Shown here one piece after another: positions 7,910 to 18,100 of a DNA stretch of 64,000 nucleotides (position 1 is the stretch's first letter; each line of letters starts with the position of its first letter). Below the pieces are notes generated by a model. The model worked only from the letters and a program-made list of their open reading frames with translations, was not told the origin of the DNA and did not search any database. Origin of the DNA: Tenacibaculum dicentrarchi (GTDB taxonomy: Bacteria; Bacteroidota; Bacteroidia; Flavobacteriales; Flavobacteriaceae); the NCBI RefSeq assembly GCF_900239345.1, contig NZ_OESZ01000012.1:186001-250000 (forward strand), written 5' to 3'. A program made the translations under genes and the position numbers.

Positions 7910-10381
7910 TTGAAAAAAACACTCTTATTAATATTATTTTGCGTCTTGATTTTTCAGGTTTCTGCACAAAAAACAGCCATTATAAAAGGAACTTTAACAA
8001 ATAAATTTAACATTCCTATTCAAGGAATTGCTATTTCTTATTTATCAAAAGGAACAACAACCAATGCTAACGGGCAGTATAAAATTATCATTCCAATGCA
8101 TAAAACAGTCCGCGTTACCTTTAGCCATGTTACTTATAAAACCATTACTAAAAAATTCACCTCTCGAGGAAAAGAAATTTTTAACTACGCCCCTACTTTT
8201 TATTTTAAAAACCAAGACTTAGAAGAGGTTATTGTTAAAAACTATCGAAAACAAGCAAAAGGAATTAATACAATTTCTACCAAAAAAGTTAAAAATATAC
8301 TCGGTGCAAATGCAGGTGTTGAAAATATTTTGATGACACTTCCAGGGGTTAGTAATAACAACGAATTAAGTACGCAATATAATGTTAGAGGCGGAAATTT
8401 CGATGAAAACCTTGTTTATGTAAACGGAATTCAAGTATATCGCCCATTTTTAATTCGTTCGGGGCAACAGGAAGGTTTGAGTTTTATCAATCCGCAAATG
8501 ATTCAAAATATTAATTTTTCGGCAGGTGGTTTTCAAGCTAAATATGGCGATAAACTTTCTTCTGTTTTAGATATTAGCTACCGAAAACCGACTACATTTG
8601 GCGCAAAAATAGCTTTGAGTTTACTAGGAGCAAGTTTTACAATAGAAGATACTTTTCTAAACAATAAATTAAGTGCCCTTGTTGGAGTTCGCTATCGCGA
8701 CAATAGTTTATTTGTAAATAGCAAACAGATTGAAGTAAATTTTAAACCTACTTTTGCTGATGTTCAAACTTTTTTATCATATAAAGCAACTAAAAAACTA
8801 ACCTTAAATTTTTTAAGTAATTTTTCGATAAATAAATACAAATACCAACCGCTGACCAGAAAAACACGTTTTGGAACACTTGCCAATCCGCTGGAATTAA
8901 TCGTCTATTATCAAGGGCAAGAAAAAGACGAGTTTAAAACCCTTTTTGGTGCTTTTTCTTCGAATTATCAAATAAATGACGCCTTAAAAATAACAGGAAC
9001 TATTTCAACTTTCAATACCCAAGAAGAAGAATATTTCGATATTGCTGCGGCCTACAAGCTAAACGAAATTACAAAAACCTCTGAAAACAATCAAAATTTT
9101 GAAGAAGTAACCTTTGCACAAGGAATTGGCTCGCAAATAAACCATGCTCGAAATGATTTAGACGCTTTAATCCGTACTATTCAATTTAAAGCTACTTTAA
9201 AAGATGGAAAAAACGAATGGAAAACTGGTGTGAAATTTCAAACAGAAAACATAAAAGACCGTATTAATGAATGGGAAGTTATTGATTCTTTAGGCTTTAG
9301 TATTCGTCCACCACATCATAGTACTAATATGCAACCATATGAGCCTTTTACGGCAGCTATTGAACCTTTTAATAAGGTAAAGTCAAAAAATAATATTGAT
9401 ATTAATCGTATTAGTAGTTTTTTACAATTTAGTCGAAAAACTACTTGGAAAAATCATCTAGTTTGGCTAAACATTGGCGTTAGGTCACATAATTGGAGTG
9501 TAAAAAATACGGCTAAAAACATCATTAAAAATACTAGAAATCAAGTTACATTTAGCCCAAGAGCACAATTTGCAATTAAACCCGATGATTGGGGCAAAGA
9601 CATACTTTTTAGAATTTCAGGAGGATGGTATTTTCAGCCACCATCTTACAAAGAATTACGTGCTTATAATGGAGAAATTCATCCGAAGGTAAAAGCACAA
9701 AAAGCTATTCATTTTGTGGCAGCAAACGACTATAGTTTTAAGCTTTGGAAGCGCCCTTTTAAATTAACAACCGAATTATATTACAAAAAATTAACCGATG
9801 TAAATGCCTATTCAGTCGATAATGTTCGAATTCGATACCGTGCCGATAACGCAACAAAAGCCTACGCCTACGGATTAGATATTCGTTTAAATGGCGAGTT
9901 TGTACCAGGAAATGATAGCTGGGTGAGTTTCGGATATTTAAAAACACAAGAAAACACCAATGACCAAGGTTATATTGCCCGACCAACCGATCAGCGTTTA
10001 AAATTTGGCGTGTTATTTCAAGATTACGTACCTAATATTCCGAGCTTAAAAGCCTACTTAAATATTGTGTATAACACCGGATTACCTGGTGGTTCACCTG
10101 CTTATACCGATGTATATAAATATCAGCATAGATTAAACGATTACAAACGTGCCGATGTTGGTATTTCTTATATTTTTAATGATATTTTAAAGAAAAAAAG
10201 TACTGGTTTTTTAGCCAATTTTAAAGAATTAACCGCAGGTTTAGAGCTTTTCAATTTATTTGACATCCGTAACTCAATAACAAATACTTGGGTTCGTGAT
10301 GCGTATAGTAAACGACAATACGGTATTCCAAATCACATGACAGGAAGGGTTTTAAACCTTAAAATTGGCATGCAATTTTAA
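7910..10381 (+). CDS. TonB-dependent outer membrane receptor
   Basis: 823 residues with a TTG start and a signal peptide (KKTLLLILFCVLIFQVSAQ). Order: a carboxypeptidase-regulatory-like β-sandwich (about 22-105), a plug domain (about 115-225, with GVSNNNELSTQYNVRGGNFD and KYGDKLSSVLDI), then a β-barrel ending in the aromatic C-terminus KIGMQF. It lacks the SusC hallmarks and has no SusD partner next to it, so it more likely takes up an unidentified ligand such as a metal complex or peptide. It is 23 bases after the M23 peptidase and probably cotranscribed, ending at the strong terminator at 10398. Confidence 0.9.
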   Translation: MKKTLLLILFCVLIFQVSAQKTAIIKGTLTNKFNIPIQGIAISYLSKGTTTNANGQYKIIIPMHKTVRVTFSHVTYKTITKKFTSRGKEIFNYAPTFYFKNQDLEEVIVKNYRKQAKGINTISTKKVKNILGANAGVENILMTLPGVSNNNELSTQYNVRGGNFDENLVYVNGIQVYRPFLIRSGQQEGLSFINPQMIQNINFSAGGFQAKYGDKLSSVLDISYRKPTTFGAKIALSLLGASFTIEDTFLNNKLSALVGVRYRDNSLFVNSKQIEVNFKPTFADVQTFLSYKATKKLTLNFLSNFSINKYKYQPLTRKTRFGTLANPLELIVYYQGQEKDEFKTLFGAFSSNYQINDALKITGTISTFNTQEEEYFDIAAAYKLNEITKTSENNQNFEEVTFAQGIGSQINHARNDLDALIRTIQFKATLKDGKNEWKTGVKFQTENIKDRINEWEVIDSLGFSIRPPHHSTNMQPYEPFTAAIEPFNKVKSKNNIDINRISSFLQFSRKTTWKNHLVWLNIGVRSHNWSVKNTAKNIIKNTRNQVTFSPRAQFAIKPDDWGKDILFRISGGWYFQPPSYKELRAYNGEIHPKVKAQKAIHFVAANDYSFKLWKRPFKLTTELYYKKLTDVNAYSVDNVRIRYRADNATKAYAYGLDIRLNGEFVPGNDSWVSFGYLKTQENTNDQGYIARPTDQRLKFGVLFQDYVPNIPSLKAYLNIVYNTGLPGGSPAYTDVYKYQHRLNDYKRADVGISYIFNDILKKKSTGFLANFKELTAGLELFNLFDIRNSITNTWVRDAYSKRQYGIPNHMTGRVLNLKIGMQF

Positions 10382-10397
10382 TGCATTATAAAAAACA

Positions 10398-10431
10398 AAA
10401 AACTCGAATCGTATACGATTCGAGTTTTTTT
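10398..10431. terminator. Bidirectional terminator between convergent genes
   Basis: A perfect palindrome, CTCGAATCGTATACGATTCGAG (22 bases including centre), is bordered by an A-run on the left and a T-run on the right. It therefore terminates both the receptor gene (plus) and the DUF349 gene (minus). Confidence 0.9.
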
Positions 10432-10446
10432 ATATTTAATTAAAAT

Positions 10447-12291
10447 TTAGTAATCTAATTTTTTAATATAATTTAATTTTGCTTTCCAAATATCTAATTG
10501 GTCTTTAAATTCTTGAATTCCTTTACGAACATTTAAAACTAAAGGATTATCAGGTTTTGCATTTGAAAAGAACCCTAAGTTATTTTCTAATTGTTGCATT
10601 TCACGAACATTTTCATCTATTTTTTTACGGATAAAATATTGTTCGTTGTCTAATTTTTTAAAGTCTTTTTGAGATAAATACGTATCAATAGAATTTTTAA
10701 ACTTCATCAGCTCGATGTCACCTTTACTCATATTTAAGTTTCCTAAATGCGCATCAACAGCTTTATTGAATTTTTCGTCTAAATGGCGTGCATTTCTTGG
10801 TAAAGAACCTAAAGTTCTCCACTGTAAAATACGCTCCTGAATGTTTTCTAAGGTTAAATCTTCAGATGTTTTTAACTGCTCTATAAACTCTTTTTTAGCA
10901 ACAACAAGTTCTAGTTGCTCTTTATTTTGTTCATTTTTTTGAGTATTTAATCTATCAAAATAATAGTTACAAGCATCTTTAAATCGTTTCCAAATATCAT
11001 CAGAAAATTTTCTTGGCACATGACCAATTTTTTTCCAATCAGACTGAATACGCTTCATTGTGTTGGTTGTATTCTCCCAATCATCGCTATCTTTTATGCT
11101 CTCAGCAAGTTCAATTAAAGCTATTTTATTTTTTAAATTATCGTTTTGAGTACTTTTTTCTGCCTTATAAAAAACATTTTTTGCACTGTTAAATTTTTTG
11201 GTAGCACTTTTAAATTGTTGCCAAACAGCTTCACTTTTATTGTATGGTAATTTACCTATATCAAAGTACTTTTTACGTAGTTTTTCAAGTTCTACAATAC
11301 TTTTTTGCCAATCGTTATGAGAATTATTATTAGAAGTATCAAATGCATTAATTTGTGCAACAACTTCTAATTTTGCATCAATCATTTCTTGATATTTAGA
11401 TTTTAATTCTCTAAAATATTGATGACGTTTATCGTGTATTTTTTTAGTAGCTTCACTAAATTTACCCCAAACATCTTCTCTATGTTCTTTACCTACAGGT
11501 CCTATTTCCTCTTTCCAAATACGGTGTAAATCTTGTAAATCTTTAAAGGCTACGTTTACATCTGCAACTTCATTTAAAGCCTTTGCACGAGTAATTATTT
11601 TTAATTTTTCTTCTAAATTATGTTTAAAATCTAGTTCTCTAAAGTCTTTATTTAAGTCTAATAAATCATAAAAACGCTCTACATGATGATGGTAAATTTT
11701 CCACGTATCATTATATTTTGTTTTTGGTACAGCTCCAATGGTTCTCCATTTTTTTTGAATTTCTTGAAACTCATTGTACATTGTTTTAGCATCTGCTTTA
11801 CCAATTAATGTTTTCAATTCATCAATTAAACTGTTTCTTTTTTCTAAGTTTTCTTTTAATTGATTTTCTAACTTAGTATAATGAGCATCACGCTTTATTT
11901 TATACTCTGTTAATAATTTGTTATAGTCTGCTTTAACAGGACTTGAAAACTGAAAATCTATTATATTTCCTCCTTCGGCTAAAAATGCTTCTTTTTTTTC
12001 TGCTACTAAATTACTAAATTTAGTATTAAAAGCATTTTTAAGAGCATCAACATTCGATTTTAACTGTTGTATTTCATAGCCACGTAATAACTTATTTAAT
12101 TCATCTACCAAAGTACTTAACTCCATAGTAGCGTAATCTAACATTGGTATTTCGTGCTTTTCATCCACTTTTTCAGCTTCATTAGCTACTTCAATCTCTA
12201 CTTCATTTACTGCTTTTTCTGTTTCTGCTTTTTCTGCAATAACTTGTTCAGTAATTGGTTCTTGTAATTCTTTTTCGTTATTTTCTAACAT
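10447..12291 (-). CDS. DUF349 domain protein
   Basis: 614 residues, no signal peptide or membrane helix. After an acidic Glu/Ala/Val-rich head (about 1-50), five DUF349-type helical units follow, each with a W-x2-(I/L)G-x-(L/V)P-like core: KKWRTIGAVP, RIWKEEIGPV, KKYFDIGKLP, SDWKKIGHVP and LQWRTLGSLP. It is probably a soluble, elongated helical protein. The function of DUF349 proteins in Bacteroidota is not established. It stands apart, 88 bases from aroE on the same strand, and ends at the shared terminator at 10398. Confidence 0.9.
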   Translation of the reverse strand: MLENNEKELQEPITEQVIAEKAETEKAVNEVEIEVANEAEKVDEKHEIPMLDYATMELSTLVDELNKLLRGYEIQQLKSNVDALKNAFNTKFSNLVAEKKEAFLAEGGNIIDFQFSSPVKADYNKLLTEYKIKRDAHYTKLENQLKENLEKRNSLIDELKTLIGKADAKTMYNEFQEIQKKWRTIGAVPKTKYNDTWKIYHHHVERFYDLLDLNKDFRELDFKHNLEEKLKIITRAKALNEVADVNVAFKDLQDLHRIWKEEIGPVGKEHREDVWGKFSEATKKIHDKRHQYFRELKSKYQEMIDAKLEVVAQINAFDTSNNNSHNDWQKSIVELEKLRKKYFDIGKLPYNKSEAVWQQFKSATKKFNSAKNVFYKAEKSTQNDNLKNKIALIELAESIKDSDDWENTTNTMKRIQSDWKKIGHVPRKFSDDIWKRFKDACNYYFDRLNTQKNEQNKEQLELVVAKKEFIEQLKTSEDLTLENIQERILQWRTLGSLPRNARHLDEKFNKAVDAHLGNLNMSKGDIELMKFKNSIDTYLSQKDFKKLDNEQYFIRKKIDENVREMQQLENNLGFFSNAKPDNPLVLNVRKGIQEFKDQLDIWKAKLNYIKKLDY

Positions 12292-12379
12292 ATCTACAAT
12301 GTTTAAGTTCCTTGATTATTAATTTTATAAATATACGGATTCTTATAGAATACCAAATTTTATTTTCAATAACTTATTG

Positions 12380-13141
12380 TTAACTATTATTCCATATTCT
12401 CCAAGCTTTCTCAGCCTGTTGTTCTAGCATTTCTAAACCATTTTTTATGGCGGCATTATTTTGTTGTCCTTTACTTAAAAAAGTAGTTGTTTCAGGATTG
12501 TAAATCAAATCAAATAACAGGTGTTTTTTACCGATAAATTGATACGGAATACTCGGGCAATCTTTAATATTTGGATGCGTTCCTAAAGGCGTACAATTAA
12601 TAATTAAACAATGTGTTTCTATGATTTCTTTAGATAAACTATTGTAAGAAACCTCTTTTTTACCCTTCGGATTTCTAGAAACGAAACGGTATGTAATACC
12701 TAATTTTCTAAGCACATACGCTACCGCTTTCGATGCGCCTCCTGTTCCTAAAATCAAGGCTTTTTTATGATGATTTTTTAATAATGGTTTCAATGATTTT
12801 TTAAAGCCATAAACATCCGTATTAAAACCTGTTAATTTTCCTTTTTCACCTATTTTAATAGTGTTTACTGCACCTATTTTTCGGGCTTTTTTATCTATTT
12901 CATCTAAAAAATTAAAAACGTCCAATTTATAAGGAATTGTTACATTCATTCCTTTTAAAGTCGTTTCATTTTCTTTTATTTTTGCTGATAATTCTTCGAT
13001 TGACTGAATATCAAAATTTACATACTCGCTTGTTTCAAGCCCTAGTTCTTTAAATTTATTAGTAAAGTATCCTTTTGAAAAGGAATACGAAATATTTTTC
13101 CCTACTAAAGCATACATTTTTTTAACGTCTTTTTCTTCCAT
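12380..13141 (-). CDS. aroE: Shikimate dehydrogenase
   Basis: 253 residues. It reduces 3-dehydroshikimate to shikimate with NADPH in aromatic amino acid synthesis. Visible are the substrate-binding start GKNISYSFSKGYF, MNVTIPYK with the catalytic Lys, GAVNTIK, the dinucleotide loop GTGGASKAV, NCTPLG, and the final NGLEMLEQQAEKAW. The ATG used here overlaps the upstream DUF368 gene by 20 bases. A second in-frame ATG at 13117 (MYALVGKNI) fits the usual family N-terminus better and would lie just after the stop of that gene, so the true protein may be 8 residues shorter. Confidence 0.93.
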   Translation of the reverse strand: MEEKDVKKMYALVGKNISYSFSKGYFTNKFKELGLETSEYVNFDIQSIEELSAKIKENETTLKGMNVTIPYKLDVFNFLDEIDKKARKIGAVNTIKIGEKGKLTGFNTDVYGFKKSLKPLLKNHHKKALILGTGGASKAVAYVLRKLGITYRFVSRNPKGKKEVSYNSLSKEIIETHCLIINCTPLGTHPNIKDCPSIPYQFIGKKHLLFDLIYNPETTTFLSKGQQNNAAIKNGLEMLEQQAEKAWRIWNNS

Positions 13142-14135
13142 AATAATCTATTATTAAAATTAAGGCGATACCAAAAAGGATAAAACCTATTGAAATCCAT
13201 GTTTCTTGGGTTGATAAATCAGGAATAAATCGCTGGTAATTTTCCACAATTTTATGTCCTTTTTTATCCAATAAAAAACCATGTTCATTTACTTTAAAGA
13301 GTGTTTTTTTCCAAGGCCAAACAATACCTAACGAACCTGTTATAAAACCAATAATAACAGCCGTTACTACTTGATGCCATCGTTTTAAAACATAGCCTAA
13401 AATATGTGAAATTGACACCAAACCAAAAACTGAACCCAAGGTGAAAACACTTATAATTTTTAAATATCTTATTTTTATAGGGTTTTTTAACACCTCAAAA
13501 TCACCCGACAATAAACTCGTTACAATGCTCGCAAAAACATTCACACTATCGACTAATAAAAGTACGTAATTGCCTAATAATATTAAAATAAAAGAACCTG
13601 ATAACCCAGGAAGTGTCATGCCTGAAACACCTATAATTCCGCAAACAAAAACAAACCAAAGATTGTCATTTTCTTTTGCAGGAGTTAAAAAACTGATAAA
13701 AACACCAATAGAAACACCAATAATTAAGGCGATAATATTTTTAAATTTCCAATCGTTAAAATCTTTTGAAATATAATATATTGAGCCTATAATCATCCCA
13801 AAAAACCACGACCAAACATAGCCCTCATTATTTTTTAAAAAATAATCTAACACTAACGAAATGGTAAAATAACTACACATACTCCCTAGCATTACCAATG
13901 CTAAAAACTGTAAATTTGTGTAGTTCGCAAAACTTTTAAAGCGCCCCTTAAAAAGTAATTTAAAAGCTTTGCCGTTTATCCGCTGAAAAGAAAAAATAAG
14001 CTCTTCATAAAAACCCATTACAAAAGCTACCATTCCGCCCGAAACACCAGGAACTTTATTGGCACCTCCCATGGTCATTCCTTTAAAAAAAAGTAGTATT
14101 TTTTGTAATAATTTGCGCTGTTCTTGCTTATACAT
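13122..14135 (-). CDS. DUF368 membrane protein, PopT-like undecaprenyl-phosphate translocase (copy 2)
   Basis: 337 residues with about 8-10 hydrophobic segments. The two internal half-site motifs of DUF368 are present: GANKVPGVSGGMVAF near the N-terminus and TLPGLSGSFILILLGNY mid-protein. Members of this family (PopT) recycle undecaprenyl phosphate across the inner membrane for cell-envelope synthesis. That assignment is family knowledge and not visible here. It follows a paralogue 47 bases upstream on the same strand and overlaps the aroE start. The C-terminal loop (KVNEHGFLLDKKGHKIVENY) is longer than in the other copy. Confidence 0.88.
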   Translation of the reverse strand: MYKQEQRKLLQKILLFFKGMTMGGANKVPGVSGGMVAFVMGFYEELIFSFQRINGKAFKLLFKGRFKSFANYTNLQFLALVMLGSMCSYFTISLVLDYFLKNNEGYVWSWFFGMIIGSIYYISKDFNDWKFKNIIALIIGVSIGVFISFLTPAKENDNLWFVFVCGIIGVSGMTLPGLSGSFILILLGNYVLLLVDSVNVFASIVTSLLSGDFEVLKNPIKIRYLKIISVFTLGSVFGLVSISHILGYVLKRWHQVVTAVIIGFITGSLGIVWPWKKTLFKVNEHGFLLDKKGHKIVENYQRFIPDLSTQETWISIGFILFGIALILIIDYYGRKRR

Positions 14136-14182
14136 TTTTAAAATTAAAAAGACTAAAATAATTATTTTTTAAATGATTTTTA

Positions 14183-15103
14183 TTATTTTTTTACAGCTAA
14201 TTTCTCTAGTAATAAAATTAATGAAAATCCGACAATAATTAATATTGAAGCATACATTAATTCAGGATTTCCATCATACGAAAAAGGCAGTACACTTTTT
14301 TCTAAAAGTGGTTTTACAACACCATGCCTATCAGTATACGTAGTTAAAACTGTTTTCCAAGGCCAAACTTTGTTTAGAGACCCCAACATTAACCCTGTTA
14401 AGGCAATTAACATTTCATTTTTATAATTATAAAACAACCATTTTAATAGTTTTGAAAAAGTAGTTAATCCTATCATAACTCCTATTACAATTGCCGAAAT
14501 TGTTTTTAGCTCACTATTTGTTAAAGCATTCATAACCAATGGGTAAACACCGATTAACAGCAAAATATAAGACCCTGAAATTCCTGGTAAAATCATAGCA
14601 CAAGAAGCAATTGCCCCTGAAAAAACTAAGAATAAATAACTAACTTCCTGCCCATTAACTGCGGGTAAAACTGTAATTAAATATCCAAAAAACACTGCTA
14701 AAACCCCTATGAATATCCCTTTAAAACTCCAGTGTTTTACCTGTTTTGCTATGTAAATAATACTTGCCAGTACCAGCCCAAAAAAGAATGCCCATAATAA
14801 AATTGGTTGGTTTATTAACAACCATTTAATTGCTTTTGCTAAAGATATAATACTGATAAAAATCCCTGTAAAAAGAGCTGCTAAAAAATTTCCATTTAAT
14901 TGTGCCCAAGCACTTTTAACCCCCTCTTTTTTTAAGATTTTAAACAAATCTAAATTAACAGCACTTATAGCGTTTAATAATTCTTCATAAATCCCTGAAA
15001 TAAATGCAATTGTTCCTCCTGAAACTCCTGGAACAACGTCTGCAGCGCCCATTGCAATTCCTTTTAATATGATTACTAAATAATCTTTTTTGGTTCTATT
15101 CAT
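14183..15103 (-). CDS. DUF368 membrane protein, PopT-like undecaprenyl-phosphate translocase (copy 1)
   Basis: 306 residues, polytopic. It has the DUF368 signatures GAADVVPGVSGGTIAFISG at about residues 20-38 and ILPGISGSYILLLIGVY in the middle, plus the SLNKVWPWK motif shared with the neighbouring paralogue (SLGIVWPWK). The inferred role is return of undecaprenyl phosphate to the cytoplasmic face. It begins 25 bases after the stop of the TamB-like gene and is followed by its paralogue, so envelope genes are grouped here. Why two copies are kept is unknown. They may form a heterodimer or differ in lipid substrate. Confidence 0.88.
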   Translation of the reverse strand: MNRTKKDYLVIILKGIAMGAADVVPGVSGGTIAFISGIYEELLNAISAVNLDLFKILKKEGVKSAWAQLNGNFLAALFTGIFISIISLAKAIKWLLINQPILLWAFFFGLVLASIIYIAKQVKHWSFKGIFIGVLAVFFGYLITVLPAVNGQEVSYLFLVFSGAIASCAMILPGISGSYILLLIGVYPLVMNALTNSELKTISAIVIGVMIGLTTFSKLLKWLFYNYKNEMLIALTGLMLGSLNKVWPWKTVLTTYTDRHGVVKPLLEKSVLPFSYDGNPELMYASILIIVGFSLILLLEKLAVKK

Positions 15104-15128
15104 CTAATTTTTATACTTGTTTTTTTAC

Positions 15129-18100
15129 TTATTTTTTAAACTTAATTAGCCTCCTTTTTATAGGTTTTATACTGTCTTTTTTAAGTGATTTTTTTAAGCC
15201 TATTTTTTGAGAAAGATCCGATAAATTATTAAAATTTACTTGATACGAAAGACCTATTCCTTGTGTATATCCTTCTTCTTCTTTTGAATATTGCACTTCA
15301 TTTTGTCGGTTAAAAACAGTTCCCCTTAAACTACCTTCTTTATTTAATAAAACCTCAACTTTAACCTCTCCTATAATACTTGTTTGTGTATTAGCCCCTA
15401 CAGGAACGCCTACTTTTCCATTAACAAGTATACGGTCACTTAATTGAGTAGAAATAGATACATCTACTTGATCATCTGATTTTAAATTATTAATTTCTTG
15501 ACCATTTCCACTATCACCCTGTGTATATCCTAATCCTAATTTAAATTTACTCCCTTCACTATTTAGCATTTCTGTTAAAATACTAGAAGCTATTTCAGAT
15601 GCTGTACCCGTTAAACCACTTGCCGCACTATTACCTATTGTTTCTTCATTATAAAAAGTACCAAAAGCTAATAAAAATGAAAAATGCTGCATCTTAGTAT
15701 TCAAATCATTTCCATTCAAAACAAATTCTAATTCAGAAGCTACTGTTGAATTTGCATTAGGAATTTTAATATCAAATTCTTGTTTTGAACTAAACAACCC
15801 GCCTGTTATTTTGGTGTATAAATTAATAGGAATTTTACGATTCGAATTAATATTATCTAATAATTGTGCTGGGTTTGCTTTCGTTTTATAAACCGCAACT
15901 AAGTCTAATTCGGCTTCGTATGGGTTTCCGTTCCACGAAATTCGCCCACCTTTTTGAACCGCAAAGGGTTTTGATATCCCTGCGTACTTAAAATTATACA
16001 TTCCTTTATGAATTTCAAAATCACCATACATCTTAAACTTACCAAGCGTATTGATGTCTATTCTTAAATTACCTATACCACTTCCTTTTAAATCACTCCC
16101 CGAAACCTTATCAATTACTACCTGAGCTACGGCATCTTTAGTTACCTCTAAATTTATTTTTAAATCGAGCCCTTTTATATCTTTTATTGTTTGATGTACG
16201 TTTTCAACCGTTGGTGTTTCCGTTTTAAAACGGATTAATTTGTAATTATCAATTGTTTTTACGTCGCTTAACGGAATTACAAACAGCGTTCCTTTATTTG
16301 TTTTTCCTTCGATAACAATATCTAAATTATTGGTAAGCCCTCTAATTTCGGCATTTCCATCTAAAAAACCTGTTCCGTAATAAGATGATGTTACTGTTTC
16401 TTTGGTGTCTAAAATTAATAAATTTTTAGTGTTAATATCTAATTTCAAATACCAATCTTTAAAGTTTTGATGTGCAATATACCCCGATAACGTTCCTTGT
16501 GTTTTATGTTTTGTATCGGTTAATAAAACATTATTAAGCTTAAATTGCTGCTTATCTAAAATAACCTTGGTGTTTCCTTTTAAATCAAAATCAACATTTA
16601 AATACGGAAAAGAAAGCCCTGCTTTTTCAACATTTAATATACCTTGAAAATTCGGGTTATCTAAAAAACCTGTTGCCGTAAAACCTCCTGAAACATTCCC
16701 TCTAAGCCTATTTAAAATATCTTTCCCTAAAGGGCTAAATGCCTTTAAATCATAATTATCTAAAGATGTTTTTAAAGAAATAGTTGGTTTATTTTTTGAA
16801 AAATCAAGAGCTCCAACAGCTGAAATATTTTTTACCGAATCATTAATTAATGATAGGTTTACCTTATATTTTTCAAAAGAATTATCTCCTGAAAATTCCA
16901 TTGCTAAATTTCCTTGAGCCAGGTTATTTATTTTAAAGTCTGTTATTGATAAATTTCCCTTTGGCGCTATATTACCTTCTTTTTGTTGTAAATCAACGAT
17001 TCCTGTAAAATCTCCTTCTAAACTTAAATTATCTATATTCGGTAAAAAACTTGCTAATTTTACTTTGGTAAAACGGGCATTCAAATTTTTATAAGTACTA
17101 TCTTTAACAATTCCTTTAAATTCAATCTTTTGCTGATCAGACTCTACTAAAAATGGACTTATTTCGTAGGTCTTCTTTTTTAAATCAAAAGCTACTTTAT
17201 GTTTTTTATCTGATATTTTATTAATAACCCAATCAAATCCTTTATAATTAAATGTTGATTTTTGAATACCAACAACTGATTTTTGTAATTCGTTAATCGT
17301 ATAATAAAAATCAAGATTAAAGCCTTCTGAATAATTTTTCCCGCCTTTAAATACCGATTTAAAATACAAGGTATCATTTTGAGTTCTGTTCAGTAAGTTT
17401 AATTTTTTAATATTATAATACGGTGTATTTATTTTCCCAGCCGTTAAATGTGTGTTATACAGCGGGTTTTTAGTATCCATTCTTAACACAATATTTTGAA
17501 TAGCACTTTTGTAAACATCAATTTCAGGTGATGAAAACTTTAATTTTAAAGCATTTTTATCGGCATTAATTCGCCCTTTTAACTTGGTGTTTTCAGCAAT
17601 AGCTATGTTTGGTAAAAACACATCGATAATTTGATTATAAATCGTAAAATCAAACTCTAAAAACTGATTTTGTGCTACTTTATTAGGCACATAATTCGTA
17701 TAAACACTTCCTAGAGCATTTTGGGTAATCGGAATTAATTCTTCAAAAGAAAACTTTCCTCTTAAAACACCTGTAACAATTTCTTTTGAATTTACTTCAA
17801 TCGTTTTTATACTATCTTTTACCGATGAATTTATTTCAAAATTTTCAAACAGGTATTCTTTTTTTTGATTTTTGTACGCCACCTTTTTAAATGTTGCTTT
17901 ACCTACAATGTCATCAAAAGTATTCCCTGAAATATTCAAATTAACAATTCCTTTTAATTCAGCAATACTATCACGCGTAAAAAGACTTGTTTTCTTCAAA
18001 TCAATTTGATTAATATTGGCAACAAAATCAAATTTATTGATTGCTGATGAAAAATCGGCCAAACCTTCAAAATTTAGCTTAAAATTTTCATCTTTTGCAT

